DNA of 64,000 nt from Acorus gramineus. Lineage: Eukaryota; Streptophyta; Magnoliopsida; Acorales; Acoraceae. Positions 10,367 through 21,600 of the stretch are shown here, piece by piece; position 1 is the stretch's first letter, and every line of letters starts with the position of its first letter. Both the position numbers and the translations under genes were made by a program. Location of the stretch: positions 27,935,385 to 27,999,384 of the forward strand of contig CM060850.1 of assembly GCA_030737835.1 (NCBI GenBank). Direction: 5' to 3'. The notes beneath the pieces are model-generated. The model ran no database searches. It was not told the origin of the DNA and worked only from the letters and a program-made list of their open reading frames with translations.

Positions 10367-13300
10367 ATGATCCCCCCCTCCTACACCGTTGATTCTCAAA
10401 TCAAAGCCCAGGATCTCGCCACGCGTATCCTCTCCTCCACCTCCCCCTCCCAGATCTCCTCCGCCGCCTCCTCCGTCGACTCCTTCCTCCGCAACCACTC
10501 TCCCGACCAGACCCGCCCCTTCTTCTCCTCCGCCTTCCCCGCCCTCCTCTGCCGCCTCTTTGGCTTCGACGACTCCTCCACCCCCTCCTCCAAAGCCCCT
10601 CCCTCCTCCACCTCCTGGATCGACGCCTCCGCCTCCTCCCCCGTTGTCGCACGGAAGCTGTTCGACCTCCTCTCCCCGCACGGAACCCTCCTCACCTCCA
10701 TCGCCTCCGTCGACCGCCACTCCCTCGTCCGCTACGCCTTCCCCGTCGAGAGGCTCCCCGAGTGGGCGAGGTCGGCCGCGGCCAGCGATCGCCTCGTCCA
10801 AGCCCTCCCCGACCTCTGCCCCCCTCTCTTCAGCGGCCGCGTCAAGGCCGACCCGATCGGCGGGTCTTGGCAGGTCCAGCTCAACGTGTTCGAGTACTAT
10901 CTCTTCTGGTTCGCCTACTATCCTGTGTGTCGGGGCAACGTCGAGGCGTCCAGGGTCTCCGCTCCTGCGGTCGACGCTTCAGCGCGCAAGATCCGGAGGT
11001 TCCGCTTGGAGGGTTGGACTTCTTCGCCCCCCGCGACGAAGCCCGAGCCGGGGTTGTATCCGCGGCTGCTCTACGCTTACCTCCGCGCGTTCGTCCCGAA
11101 TTTCGAGGCGGGATCGTACCAGCAGCCATATCGGAGCTCGCTCCTTCACTACTCCCCGCACGGATCCTACGATGATGGCACGGCGATGTTGCGGGCTGAG
11201 TTTTTCGTTTACGCGTTGGTCCATTTTTGGATGGTCGATAATGACTTCTCACCATTGCCGGTGAACGTGTGCCATTCGTTCGGCGTGATCTTCCCGTCGC
11301 GAAAAATGTTGAGAGAGGCTCCTCCAACGTCTGGTCTCGGGGAAGTGATGAAGCTTTTCCTGAAGTATCTGAACTGTGGTTCTGTTGGGTCCCCCAAGCA
11401 GGGGATGATATTTTCTTGGAACCCAATAGTCCAGAGACCGCTCTATCGGTTTGTGCTGAGGATTTTCTTGTTCTGTCCAATGGAGACTTCGATCAAGAAC
11501 GCAGCGGAGGTGTTCGCTGTCTGGATGAGCTATGTTGAGCCTTGGAGGACGAATACTAGGGATTTTGCAGAGTTTGAGGCGACTTCAGCTGTGCAGACTA
11601 GAAAAGAAGGCAGGGGTTCACAAGGGACAAAGGGTTTGGATGCTGATAAGTGCAGAGTGGAGGATGTTTATTCGCCTGTTTGGGAGGATTATGTAGTTGG
11701 GAATTATTTGTTTTATAGTTCTTTGGTGGTGCATTTTATTGGGTTTGCACATAAGTTCCTTCCTACCAACACAGAAGTGATAGTGCAAATGGTGCTCAAG
11801 GTATGCATTTATAACTGTGATTTTTTAATATCATAATTTTGTTTGTTGACATGCTATTATTAGGATTGGTTTGATGTGATGCTCTCTTTGTAGTAGAATT
11901 AAACACAGAGAACTTTCTGATACTGGATGTTATATTGTGTAGCATTTAGGAATATCCAATGCCTTTCAGCATTGTCATAAAACTCTTAACAGGAAGAATG
12001 AGTGCTTGAGTAGTGTACCTGTGCTGATCAGTGGATTTTGTTTTGTGTATCTACCTTTTGTAAAAAAAAATTGGTTGGCTTGCATGACAGTTGAGGTGAA
12101 CATGTTGATTCCCTTTCCATTAGTCCGTCAACAAAGCTTAGTAGTCTTTTTGGTTGAGGCTTTCTAGAGTCTGTTCTTATGTATGCCTAATAATTGTTGA
12201 TTGGTTCTGCAAAGATTACTGTATTATTTGGTAAATGGTGGCGGATCCAATTAGAGTTATCGCATTTCCTCTTTCATAGTTATCAAGTCGAGTCCTTTGT
12301 CTTTCTGGAAATTATACCTGAAAGTCATCTCTACCATTTTTGGTATGCCTGTCACTTTAGTATTACTCTTATGTCAGATATGGTATGTTTTACTTCTTTT
12401 CTACAGTTCAATGATTAGATGGTTCGCCACCTTTCATATGTTGTTTGTTTTGATCTCAAACTCCTTCACCTTCTCTGAATCTTCTATATCTTTATAACAT
12501 TGTTGGTCCTGACACTGTTAAAAGGTGATGAAGGTTACAACAGGTTGAAGGATGGTGGCAAAAACATGGAAACTCTTGAATGGATTGTATTATGAGTTTT
12601 CATTTGATTACCATCTTAAATCTCAATAGCAGTTATTAAACCAGGTTGAAGTTACCAGTCTTATTTAAACATTAAAATGTGATGCCATTCTCTTGTTGAC
12701 TTTAACTAAATATTCGCTCTCTCTCAAAGTTGAGTAGATTATTTATTCTTATCATGAGATTGATGCTGATGCACGTGAGGGCATATACATTCGTTTGATT
12801 GCTGGACCATGATTTAATCGGGGTAAATAGCAGATCATCTGAAAGCAAAGATGGGATTACTGATTTTCTCTGTTCTTAAGAAGCTATGGAATAGTGTATT
12901 GTTTGTATAATGTGTCAAATATATTTTTGAAGTTGTCATAAAATGTGCAGCATATAATTCAGGATCATTGTATCTCAGAATATCATTTTTGTGTTTGAGC
13001 AATGTCTTTTATTAAATCAAGCACATGTGAAAACTTTCTGACCATAGAGTTGGCATTGTCTATGTTTGAAGTTTGTCTTTGGATTTCTGGAAGCATTTTC
13101 AAATTTTCCAGTGTTCTCTTGATGCATTCTGCTGTACATGTAGGTGCATGCATTCATAATATTGATTTATAGAGGTTATAAGCAATACATCCTGCCACCA
13201 AATTTTGGCACGAGGTTTTGGTTGTACTCTGTAATTTTGTGAATTGCTATTGGATGTCATTTGCTTTTGCAGGTGTTAAAGGTTTTGACATCAACAAGAG

Positions 13301-15014
13301 TGCTGTTGGACCTTTTGAGAAAAATTGATGCTTCATATCATTCTAAACCAGCTAGATCTTCTTCAGCTATGTTTGGCAGCTCCTATAAATACGTTCTATC
13401 TATACGTGAGCAATTAAAGGTAATGATCTCATATGTGAAGGTGCTGTGGAATTAGTTAAACCAGGAAATTAATTTGTTGGTGTCTCACTGTCTCTGTATT
13501 CTGTTGCTCCTAAAAAAGGTACATGTAGTTTTATCAAGCCTGAAAATGGCTGAAGCTTGTGTCTGCAATTCTCTTGGATTGTGAAAATGCCTCTTGAATC
13601 TCCTTGTTGAATCAAGAGAAAAGCTATCTGATGCATGGGAATTATGTTTTTAAGATTTACTTACATGGCATGTCTTTCTTCTTTATACTTTGATTTGTTA
13701 TTTTTCTGACTATGTGATGTATGGATTTTGATGATATGTATCTTTCTTTTGCTTATACTTGTTTTTTGTGATATTATCAGGATTGGGAGGATGGTTTATC
13801 CGAGAGAGATGCAGATGGGTCCTTCTTGCATGAAAACTGGAATTGTGATCTGAAACTTTTCAGTGACAGTGAGGATGGAGCTCATCATTTGCTTCAGGTA
13901 GTCTATCGATTCATAGCATTGTTTACTTGCTTTTCCTAGAACAGTAAAAATATATTTAGGATGAAAGAATTTTTTGCCTTTGTGTAAAACTAAACAAAAA
14001 GCAGTCCCATGTGTTGATGTCTTGACCTAATGGTTCTGCACTTCTCCAGCATAACTAAGAAAGGACAAAACCAAGCCCGTTCATTGTTGGGTGAATTACA
14101 TTATTGTTGTTAAATTAGATAAAACTTCATATTGTCTAAACAGATTTATATCCTAGGAGACCAGATCTAAACCTGAGCAAGTGTTTTCAATGAAACATCA
14201 TCTGTGCTGATGGTTAGCATTCAAATACCTGACATAACTTCAATTGTACTTCTCAAAAAACAAAGGAATTTTTTTTTTTTCAATTGTTCTTTACCTCTAG
14301 TTGCTCATATGCCACTAACTTAAATTTCAAATTTCATATGTGTTTGTTTCACTTAACCCCGTCCATGAAATTATCACTTCTGGATATGCTCTGCAGCTCC
14401 TAGTTGTGCGCGCACAGCATGAGTTCCAAGGCTACACTGGAGAAAATGCAACACGTAACTTGCAGACACTGGATGCTCTAAAATCCCAAATGGGGATCCT
14501 GTTTGGCAGCACCACCCAAAGGACCCTGTTTTTTGAACCGGAAGAAGAGATCCAGGCACAGCATGGGCGGGATGAGGTGTTCACTCCCAAGCATCCTGGA
14601 ATTGGGAAGCGCACTTGGGCAGATACCAATTACAAAGGTGACTGGATGAGGCGACCGACATCCGATAATGAAATCGCATGGCTTGCAAGGCTGCTGGTAA
14701 GAGTATCTGATTGGTTGAACCGGGCCCTCGGCCTTGATAGGCCTGATAGTGGCACCGAGACAGGTCCCACCTATATCGAGATGGTCCCCGAAAAGACCGT
14801 CAACGTGGGCGGACTCAAGGAAGCTATGTGGCTGATGTTTATACTTGTGTGGTCTTGGCTCCGTGTTGCCGGCAAGGGAGCGCTGAAGTTCATGAGGAAG
14901 CATGAATTGAGGATAAATCTCAGGATTTTGGCTTCCAAGAAAGCTGTGATGGTTTTGCTTGTTTGTGTTGCTGCCTTGGCTCTGCAGAAGGCTATTGGGC
15001 ATTTCTTCTGTTGA
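10367..15014 (+). CDS. SMPD4-like protein (neutral sphingomyelinase 3 family)
   Basis: Four exons were read: 10367-11800, 13273-13419, 13781-13897 and 14397-15014, all phase 0 with GT-AG borders, giving 771 aa. The start MIPPSYTVDSQIKAQDLA and the following SSVDSFLRNHSPDQTRPFF agree with my memory of plant proteins annotated as sphingomyelin phosphodiesterase 4. Further family-like blocks are WQVQLNVFEYYLFWFAYYP and RPLYRFVLRIFLF. The C-terminus has a hydrophobic segment (about residues 750-766, VMVLLVCVAALAL), consistent with a tail-anchored membrane protein. Animal SMPD4 sits in ER and nuclear envelope membranes and has been linked to sphingomyelin hydrolysis; the enzymatic role in plants is unproven. 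An in-frame ATG at 10145 would add 74 residues of low-complexity sequence, so 10367 is preferred. Exon 1 is very GC- and C-rich and overlaps long spurious frames. The first intron is 1.47 kb. Confidence 0.88.
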
Positions 15015-16113
15015 GGTGGAACAGAAAATGGTTGATGATCTTATATCAGTGCAGCAGAGTGTAAAGAATGATAGGTTTTGTTTTGTTTCATCGGTTACAT
15101 GGTTGTAATCGAATGAAGTCATCTCATGTTATATTGGCAGGAGACAACGATGACTGAAAAGCTTATACAAATATCCAAGTTTTGTTGTACAGTTTGCTAT
15201 GGTTTATGCAGCTGAGAGAATAATTGAAACAGTTGAAGTTGATGCAGGTGGGAAGGGGAAGAGAAGATTTGAGAGTTGAGATTCCATCATACTTGGAATG
15301 TCTGGGTTCCTAAATTCATGTAACATCTAAGATGCATGATATTCCTGTACTGCCCTGGGATAAGGGGGAATAGGATAGAGTAGGAGGGAATAAGCCCTAA
15401 AACCTGTTTTTGCACGGAATAGTGGGTATAGATATGCTAAAATAAGTGAAAAGAAGTTGGTATTAGTATTTCAAGTCCCCTTAAGCCATCTTTAACACTT
15501 GCTCAAATCTATATCTAAATTTTACTATAAATTTGACTAAAATTTTCATTTGGAAAGGTATCTCTAATTATTACTCTGTTTTATTCAAATCTTTTAAAAA
15601 ATGTGGAGAATTCTAATTTTTAAAAATTTGGGTAAAGATTTGAGTCTTTTTTTAAAGTTTAATTTGGTATGAGCAATGAATATAGGTAAATGGTTGAAGA
15701 GATCTTTGGTGATTTTTAATTAAATTTAAGTTTGGATATACATTTGAATATAGAATTAAAAATGTTCTTACAATTGTGTTATCTTACGTAAAATCTATTT
15801 CACTGTTATAAAAGAGTTCACATGTTATATCACATGTTATCATCTATTATCACATGTTATCATCTATTGGGTAATTGTTAAATTATTTTTATATTTTATA
15901 AATTTTTATTTATAATTTATTCATAATCAATCAAACAACAAAAACTTTATTATCTATGTTGCCCATACTCATTGCTCTTAACAACAAAAATTCTATGAAC
16001 TCTAACAATAGTCAATATAATATTTGTGGTATAAAAAACTTCGTCTCTTAACGTGGTGGTCATTCAAAGGGAGTGTTGTGAATATAGGAGTGTTGTGAAT
16101 ATGGTAGATATCC
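15015..16113. other. Spacer downstream of the SMPD4-like gene
   Basis: The 3' UTR should occupy the first few hundred bases, but no clear AATAAA was seen. Around 15365-15990 the sequence (gggaataagcc, then ttattcataatcaatc near the right side) resembles the foldback MITE family seen at 38.7, 53.8 and 55.7 kb. The short unit cacatgttatcatctatt is repeated near 15830-15870. No second gene is visible. Confidence 0.45.
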
Positions 16114-16121
16114 ACTACCAC

Positions 16122-17212
16122 CAGGGGTGGATCTATAATGGGGCCAGTGGGAGCGATGGCACCCACTGAAATATTTGAAACCACGAGGGGTTGTTTGTTT
16201 GTCAATAGAGCATAAAAAAAATGTTAAAAATGGCTTTCACTTTTTCACATTTGATAAAACGAAGGGAGCCGATAGAGTTGAAAAAAATGATTCAAGTATT
16301 CAACACAGTCCACACTCAGTATTTCTTCTTTTTAAGGTTTGTTTTTTAATGCTTATTAATTGTTCTTGTTGACAGGGGCATCCGGCCATGTTGTGTATTT
16401 TAAATTTTTTATTATTTTTTTATTTAATCTCTCTATTTATTTCTCTTATTCTCTATATCAATATATCAACTTGAATTTTTTTTCCCTTATTTTAATATGT
16501 CAATAACTGACAATCATTCACAATTAGATAAGGATAGAGCACTCATTTGACTTTAAATTTCCTACTTTGACATAAAAAATTTACCATCGAATGACATCTT
16601 TATCAACTATTAATAATTTATCATATAAACTCTTGTTTTTTTTAGTAGTAGACTTTGAAATATTTAGATTGATTGTTTGATTACTCAAATAATTTAATTA
16701 ATTCTTATTTTTTATAAATCAATTAGATTTTATAAAAGAATGTCATCTTGAACTTCAAAACAACCATTGTTTGATGATGACACTAATGATATTGTCCAAA
16801 AATATGAAATCCCTTAAAACAAAAGCTCGTGTTAGTTTAAATTTAGACGAATTTATATCTGATCTGATGTTAAGATTAAAAATTTCAGATTACAATGTTA
16901 ATGATCGTATGGGGGATGATTGAATGAATGATTGCTTAGTTACATACATTGAGAGAGATGTATTTGACACAATATGATAATAAGACTATCATGATAAATT
17001 TTTAAAATATGAAAGCTTGCAGATGAATGCTTTGATAATAACATGATATTGTAGACTTTTTGAAAAAATCAATCTACTTATGAAGTTTTTTGAGATACAA
17101 TACGTACTACTTTCATTGTGTTACTGTCATTTTATTGGATGAAGTGTAAATTTAAATTTAATTGTATATTAGTGATGATCCCCACTAAAATAAAATCTTG
17201 GGTCCACCACTG
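16122..17212 (+). mobile_element. Degraded hAT transposon with 8-bp target duplication
   Basis: The 1091-bp element is flanked by a perfect 8-bp direct repeat, actaccac (16114-16121 and 17213-17220), the usual hAT target-site length. The ends are imperfect inverted repeats, caggggtggatc on the left and the complement of gggtccaccactg on the right. Inside, around 16921-16974 on the plus strand, a broken frame reads MNDCLVTYIERDVFDTI between stop codons, which resembles the C-terminal dimerisation region of plant hAT transposases. All frames are interrupted, so it is a dead, internally deleted copy. Confidence 0.85.
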
Positions 17213-17451
17213 ACTACCACTTCATCTCCGACTACTTCTCCATAACCCCCACTCTTTACTCCATTATCTCTTTCCACCTTTCATGACTTGTAAGTTGTAA
17301 CCCTTGTAACTCTCAACTTTTGAGATTCCACCATAAACCCTATATAAATAAAAGGTTTTGCAATGTATTCTACAATTAATAATGAGAATAGAAATTTGTC
17401 TATCTTTTTTTATTTTGTGCATGCTTATATTCCTTGTGTATTTTATTTATA

Positions 17452-17852
17452 GGGATTTTTAATTTTAAGTCCCTATAAACATGACTATTTAGGGATTGGT
17501 TCCTCACTTCTTCATATTTTTTTTTAAGTCATCATATTCAACCGTCTATTTAGTTTTTAATCCCTCCATCAAACGTCCGTCCATACACCGTTAATTTGTG
17601 AAATGTGATTTTATTTTTAAGTCCCTATAAACTATGTTATTTAGTGTTAAATCATTGTAAATTATGTTATTTAGTGATTATTCCCTCCCTATGTTATTTA
17701 GTAATCAGTCCCTTGCAGGGAGGGACTAATCACTAAATAATATAGTTTACAAGAACTTAAAAATAAATCACATCTCACAAATTAACGGTGTATGGAAGGA
17801 GTTTGACGGAGGGACTAAAAACCAAATAGGCGGTTGAATATGGGGACTTGAA
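17452..17852. mobile_element. Foldback MITE, about 400 bp
   Basis: Two long arms are reverse complements. The left has caccgttaatttgtgaaatg and tttttaagtccctataaact; the right has the matching caaattaacggtgtatgga and agtttacaagaacttaaaaa. The left end, gggatttttaattttaagtccc, is close to the terminal repeat of the 275-bp family at 47.9 and 63.4 kb, so this is probably a related longer subfamily. Its right end abuts another element. Confidence 0.7.
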
Positions 17853-18272
17853 CCCCCCGTTTGGGGTGGAGCATAAACCATGGATAGGGGAGAATACAGT
17901 AGAATAGCCCCCAAACAGTTGTTTGTTTAAAAAGAATAAACCTTGATAGCTATGTCTGGATAAGTTAGGATAAGGCCTGATAACTATTATAAGAAAATGG
18001 TGGAATTACTTATCAGGGCTTATCTATGCCAATGGATAAAAATATTATTCTCTGTCATTTTAAAAAAAATTATCTAACCTGACATTCTTTGCACGCATTC
18101 CAAAAACTGTCACATCTATCATATCACACACACATCTCTCATACTTATTCAACATTGATTGTTATCTATCCCAGTATAGCTATCAAGAGCGAATAATCCC
18201 ATGAATTATTATCTATCCCAGAATAGCTATCAAAAACGAATAACCCTACGTCACAATCCCGCGTTGGGGGGT
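17853..18272. mobile_element. Probable MITE upstream of ATG3
   Basis: The ends are ccccccgtttggggt on the left and cccgcgttggggggttc on the right, imperfect inverted repeats with G/C-rich tips typical of plant MITEs. Inside, a unit containing ttatctatcccagtatagct is repeated in tandem (about 18170-18245). It lies 345 bp upstream of the ATG3 start codon and could supply part of the distal promoter. Confidence 0.5.
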
Positions 18273-18483
18273 TCTTGTTCTAGGGTTTTGAGAAATATGA
18301 AGAATAAGCTGGACGGTTCCGATTCGGTGCAATTTAAGGCCACATTAATTGGACGGTTGTGATCGCCCAACAGTTGCCCTGCTCGTTAGCTTAGGTGACA
18401 CGCATCTCCCAACGGACACAACGGTGAACGGGGATGCCCTTTGGCATTCCCAGCTCCAGCGTGGATATTGCACCCTCCCCCAC

Positions 18484-18491
18484 TATATATT
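18484..18491 (+). promoter_or_regulatory. Probable TATA box of ATG3
   Basis: TATATATT lies 133 bp upstream of the ATG at 18617, after a C-rich stretch. Transcription from about 30 bp downstream would give a leader of roughly 100 nt and would exclude the in-frame ATG at 18434. Confidence 0.45.
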
Positions 18492-18616
18492 TAAAAAAAA
18501 AAACAAAAATCCAGCGCAGATTGTGCGAATTGAGCTATCTCTCCATCTCTCCCGACATATCCGATCAAAGTTTTCTAGGGTTTCCAAAAGGAGGGAGAGA
18601 CGGAGGGGTTGAGGAG

Positions 18617-21600
18617 ATGACGCTGACGCAGAAGATCCACGGATTGTACAAGGGGACGGTGGAGAAGATCACGAAGCACCGCACGGTCTCAGCTTTCAAG
18701 GAGAAGGGCGTCCTCAGCGTCGACGAATTCGTCCTCGCCGGCGACAATCTCGTCTCCAAGTGTCCCACCTGGTCTTGGTAACACCTCCCCCCCCCCCCCC
18801 TCTACGAATGCCTTTAATTTGAGGATTCAAGGGATTTCTGTTGTTCGTCCCCATCGCTCCTTTCGATTCTGATTGAAATTGAAGCTTTGAGGCTTCAAAT
18901 TGTTCATTTTGTGAGAATTTTGGTTGATTTTTGTTGCTTAGGTTTTTAAATAATTCCTAAAATCAGTCAAATGAATGAAAATTGATTGTCAGGGAATCTG
19001 GTGATCCCGGCAAGAGGGTGGATTATCTCCCCGCTGATAAGCAGTTCCTCATTACAAGAAATGGTAGGTTGAATTTTCCGCTAACAAGAAGCCTAAGAAG
19101 AAAAGGGTTTATGATACCGTGCTGCGTGTTTATAGGATTAAACATTTTAGCTGTTTGTGTTCAGTGCCTTGCCTGCGGAGGGCCAGTGCAGTGGAAGAGG
19201 AATATGAAGCTGCGGGTGGTGAATACCTTCTCGATGATGAGGATGAGTGGGTGGCTACGCATGGGAATCCTAAAGGTGTGGCTGATTGTCATAGTATTTA
19301 TTGTAAAAGAACCATATTTAGTCTGGTGCAACTTAGACATGAATATTCTCTGTCATGTATATTATGTTCACTTATTCCACGTCGTAGGATGTTAAAATCC
19401 CCTGCTTTTACCATGGTTTTTTTTATTGTGTTGTTTGTATGTTGTCTTATTTATTTATTGGTTGTGTATGTTTTGGTTTAGAAATGAAGAAGAGCGAGGA
19501 GGAAGATTTGCCGTCTATTGAGACACTAGAAATAAGCAAGAGCCAATCTATTCAAGCCTTCCCCTCATATTTTGGTGGTGAACAAGAAGAAGGTATCCCT
19601 GATATGTCAGAAGATCGTGATCTGGTAAGTGATTAGACTTGTCAACAAAATTATATGCCTGGACTTTCTCACCAGAGTTCATTTTTTTGTTATTTTGTTA
19701 GAGTTGTATCTCATGATGTCTATTTTCAGGTTTTATATGTGGCTGAAGTAGTCCATTTGTTTATGATAAGGATGTCCCTGAAGTACGAATTTGTCATCCC
19801 TCTAACCACTTGTTTACTACATGATCATGATTCAAGATTCTTTTACGTTCAAATGTTTATTGCATCTTATATGGCTCTCAGTAGCATGATTCCCAAAGTT
19901 TGGTGTTATATATGAATTCTCTTACCTGAGTTACCTCATAAATTCATGTCTATGGTAATATCATTACCATGTTGCATTTATTATATTTTACATCCTTGTC
20001 AAATACATTCTTTATTTTACCCATAATTTTCTTAGTGATAAAGACTCTGGAAAGCTTGCATTGTCGTGGATGACATTAAGTAGATTTTCTATATTTAAAC
20101 GTTATTAATATTACTTCCTAAGCTGCCTCGTACACAGTCATTTTCTTACTGATTGGGGGAAGACTTTTGGCCACTATTTGTATTTGCTTCGCCTTTTTCT
20201 GGAGAGAAATAATAGGCATTTTAAATAAAACGTTAATGAGATGAGGTGGTTGTTGAATAGGCATTCAATCTGATCTGAGCATGATGTATTTGGCGTATGT
20301 AATTGTATTTTTGTGATTGATATCCCTTGTCAGTTAGTGAGTATCACCCTGCTTGGCCTTCACTATTTACATTTCTATCTATAAAACTGTGGTAGTACCT
20401 ACCGCTGACTTTTCTTGACGTTATGAACAACAATAAAGAAGATTTTCTGTTCTGGGTCATTACTTTAGGAATTGTGGAATTGGAGACACAAATTCAGGGT
20501 TTGTTTGAAATCCCAAAAAAATCTTTCCTCACACTCCCATGCTCATAGCACTTGCTTGTGCAGTCAGTTTTGTTCTGTACGAAATTCTGTTTTACGCTGT
20601 AATTGTATACTATATATATCTATTGTTTAATTTACCTAGAAAGGTGGTAATGAATAATGCAGGCAAGCCTCCCATCTGATTATTTTATTGCACATGAACC
20701 GAATGATGATGATATTCTTCATACGCGAACATATGATATCAGCATCTCGTAAGTGTTTCTTTTGGTTAAGACTTCATTTAAGCTGTAATATATTAATATT
20801 TTGTATATCTTTGCATATTATCTTTGTGGCTTGTTTTTTGTTGTTCCATCGCATGAGTAGTTTAAAAACTGTGATTCTACTTTGAGTCCTATATGGCCAT
20901 TTGATGCAGTGTATGAATACGCTCTTCTACGGATTTGATCAACGACGCGAAATCAGCAGGCTCCAGCAACGCTGTTAATTCTTCACGAAGAATGTCAGGA
21001 CCATGGGTTTCAACGTATTTGTTGATTCTTAAGAATACCATAACGATGGACTTCTATGAATGTTATTCTACCAAGAACAACAAAGACAATTGGAGAATTT
21101 TAATTAAGAAAATAATCTCAAATTTTCAAAAATCTAATCTGCCTTGATTTTGTGTTTACAGAGTTTATTTATAAAGTAGAGAATCCTAACAAACTAGGAT
21201 CTCAATAAATCTCTCAAATCACAAATTTATTTGACATAATCCTAACTAAGCAAATTTGAATTTAAATTCAAAATTCCAATTTAAATCCTAATTAAAAACT
21301 AAAAAATCATATCTGAACGATATTTGAATATTCACTAATCCTAATTATCCAGAAAAGATATGATAAATCTAATAAATAAAACTAAAATACCAAAAAGTGC
21401 AAATAATTCATAATCCTCCATTTGGTGGCCCTCAACATTGATCGAATGGCCCACGATTGTGCTGCATCACCATTCTAGCCTACCCAAAAAATTTAGGGTG
21501 GCCTACAAAGCAATTTTATCATACATGCATAACAAGATTAAAATCAGGGTCAACCTGTTGGTTTGAGGTTGGGCCCAGCCTAAGTTGCATCCCTAGTACT

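Noticed and set aside
10340..11480. Long open frames on both strands over SMPD4 exon 1 (Gly-, Arg- or Pro-rich)
   Set aside because: These are shadows of a GC-rich coding exon; composition is repetitive with no domains.
18434..18616. In-frame extension of ATG3 from an ATG at 18434
   Set aside because: It lies upstream of the likely TATA box (18484) and adds residues absent from ATG3 proteins; [13 protein letters not shown] at 18617 is the normal start.
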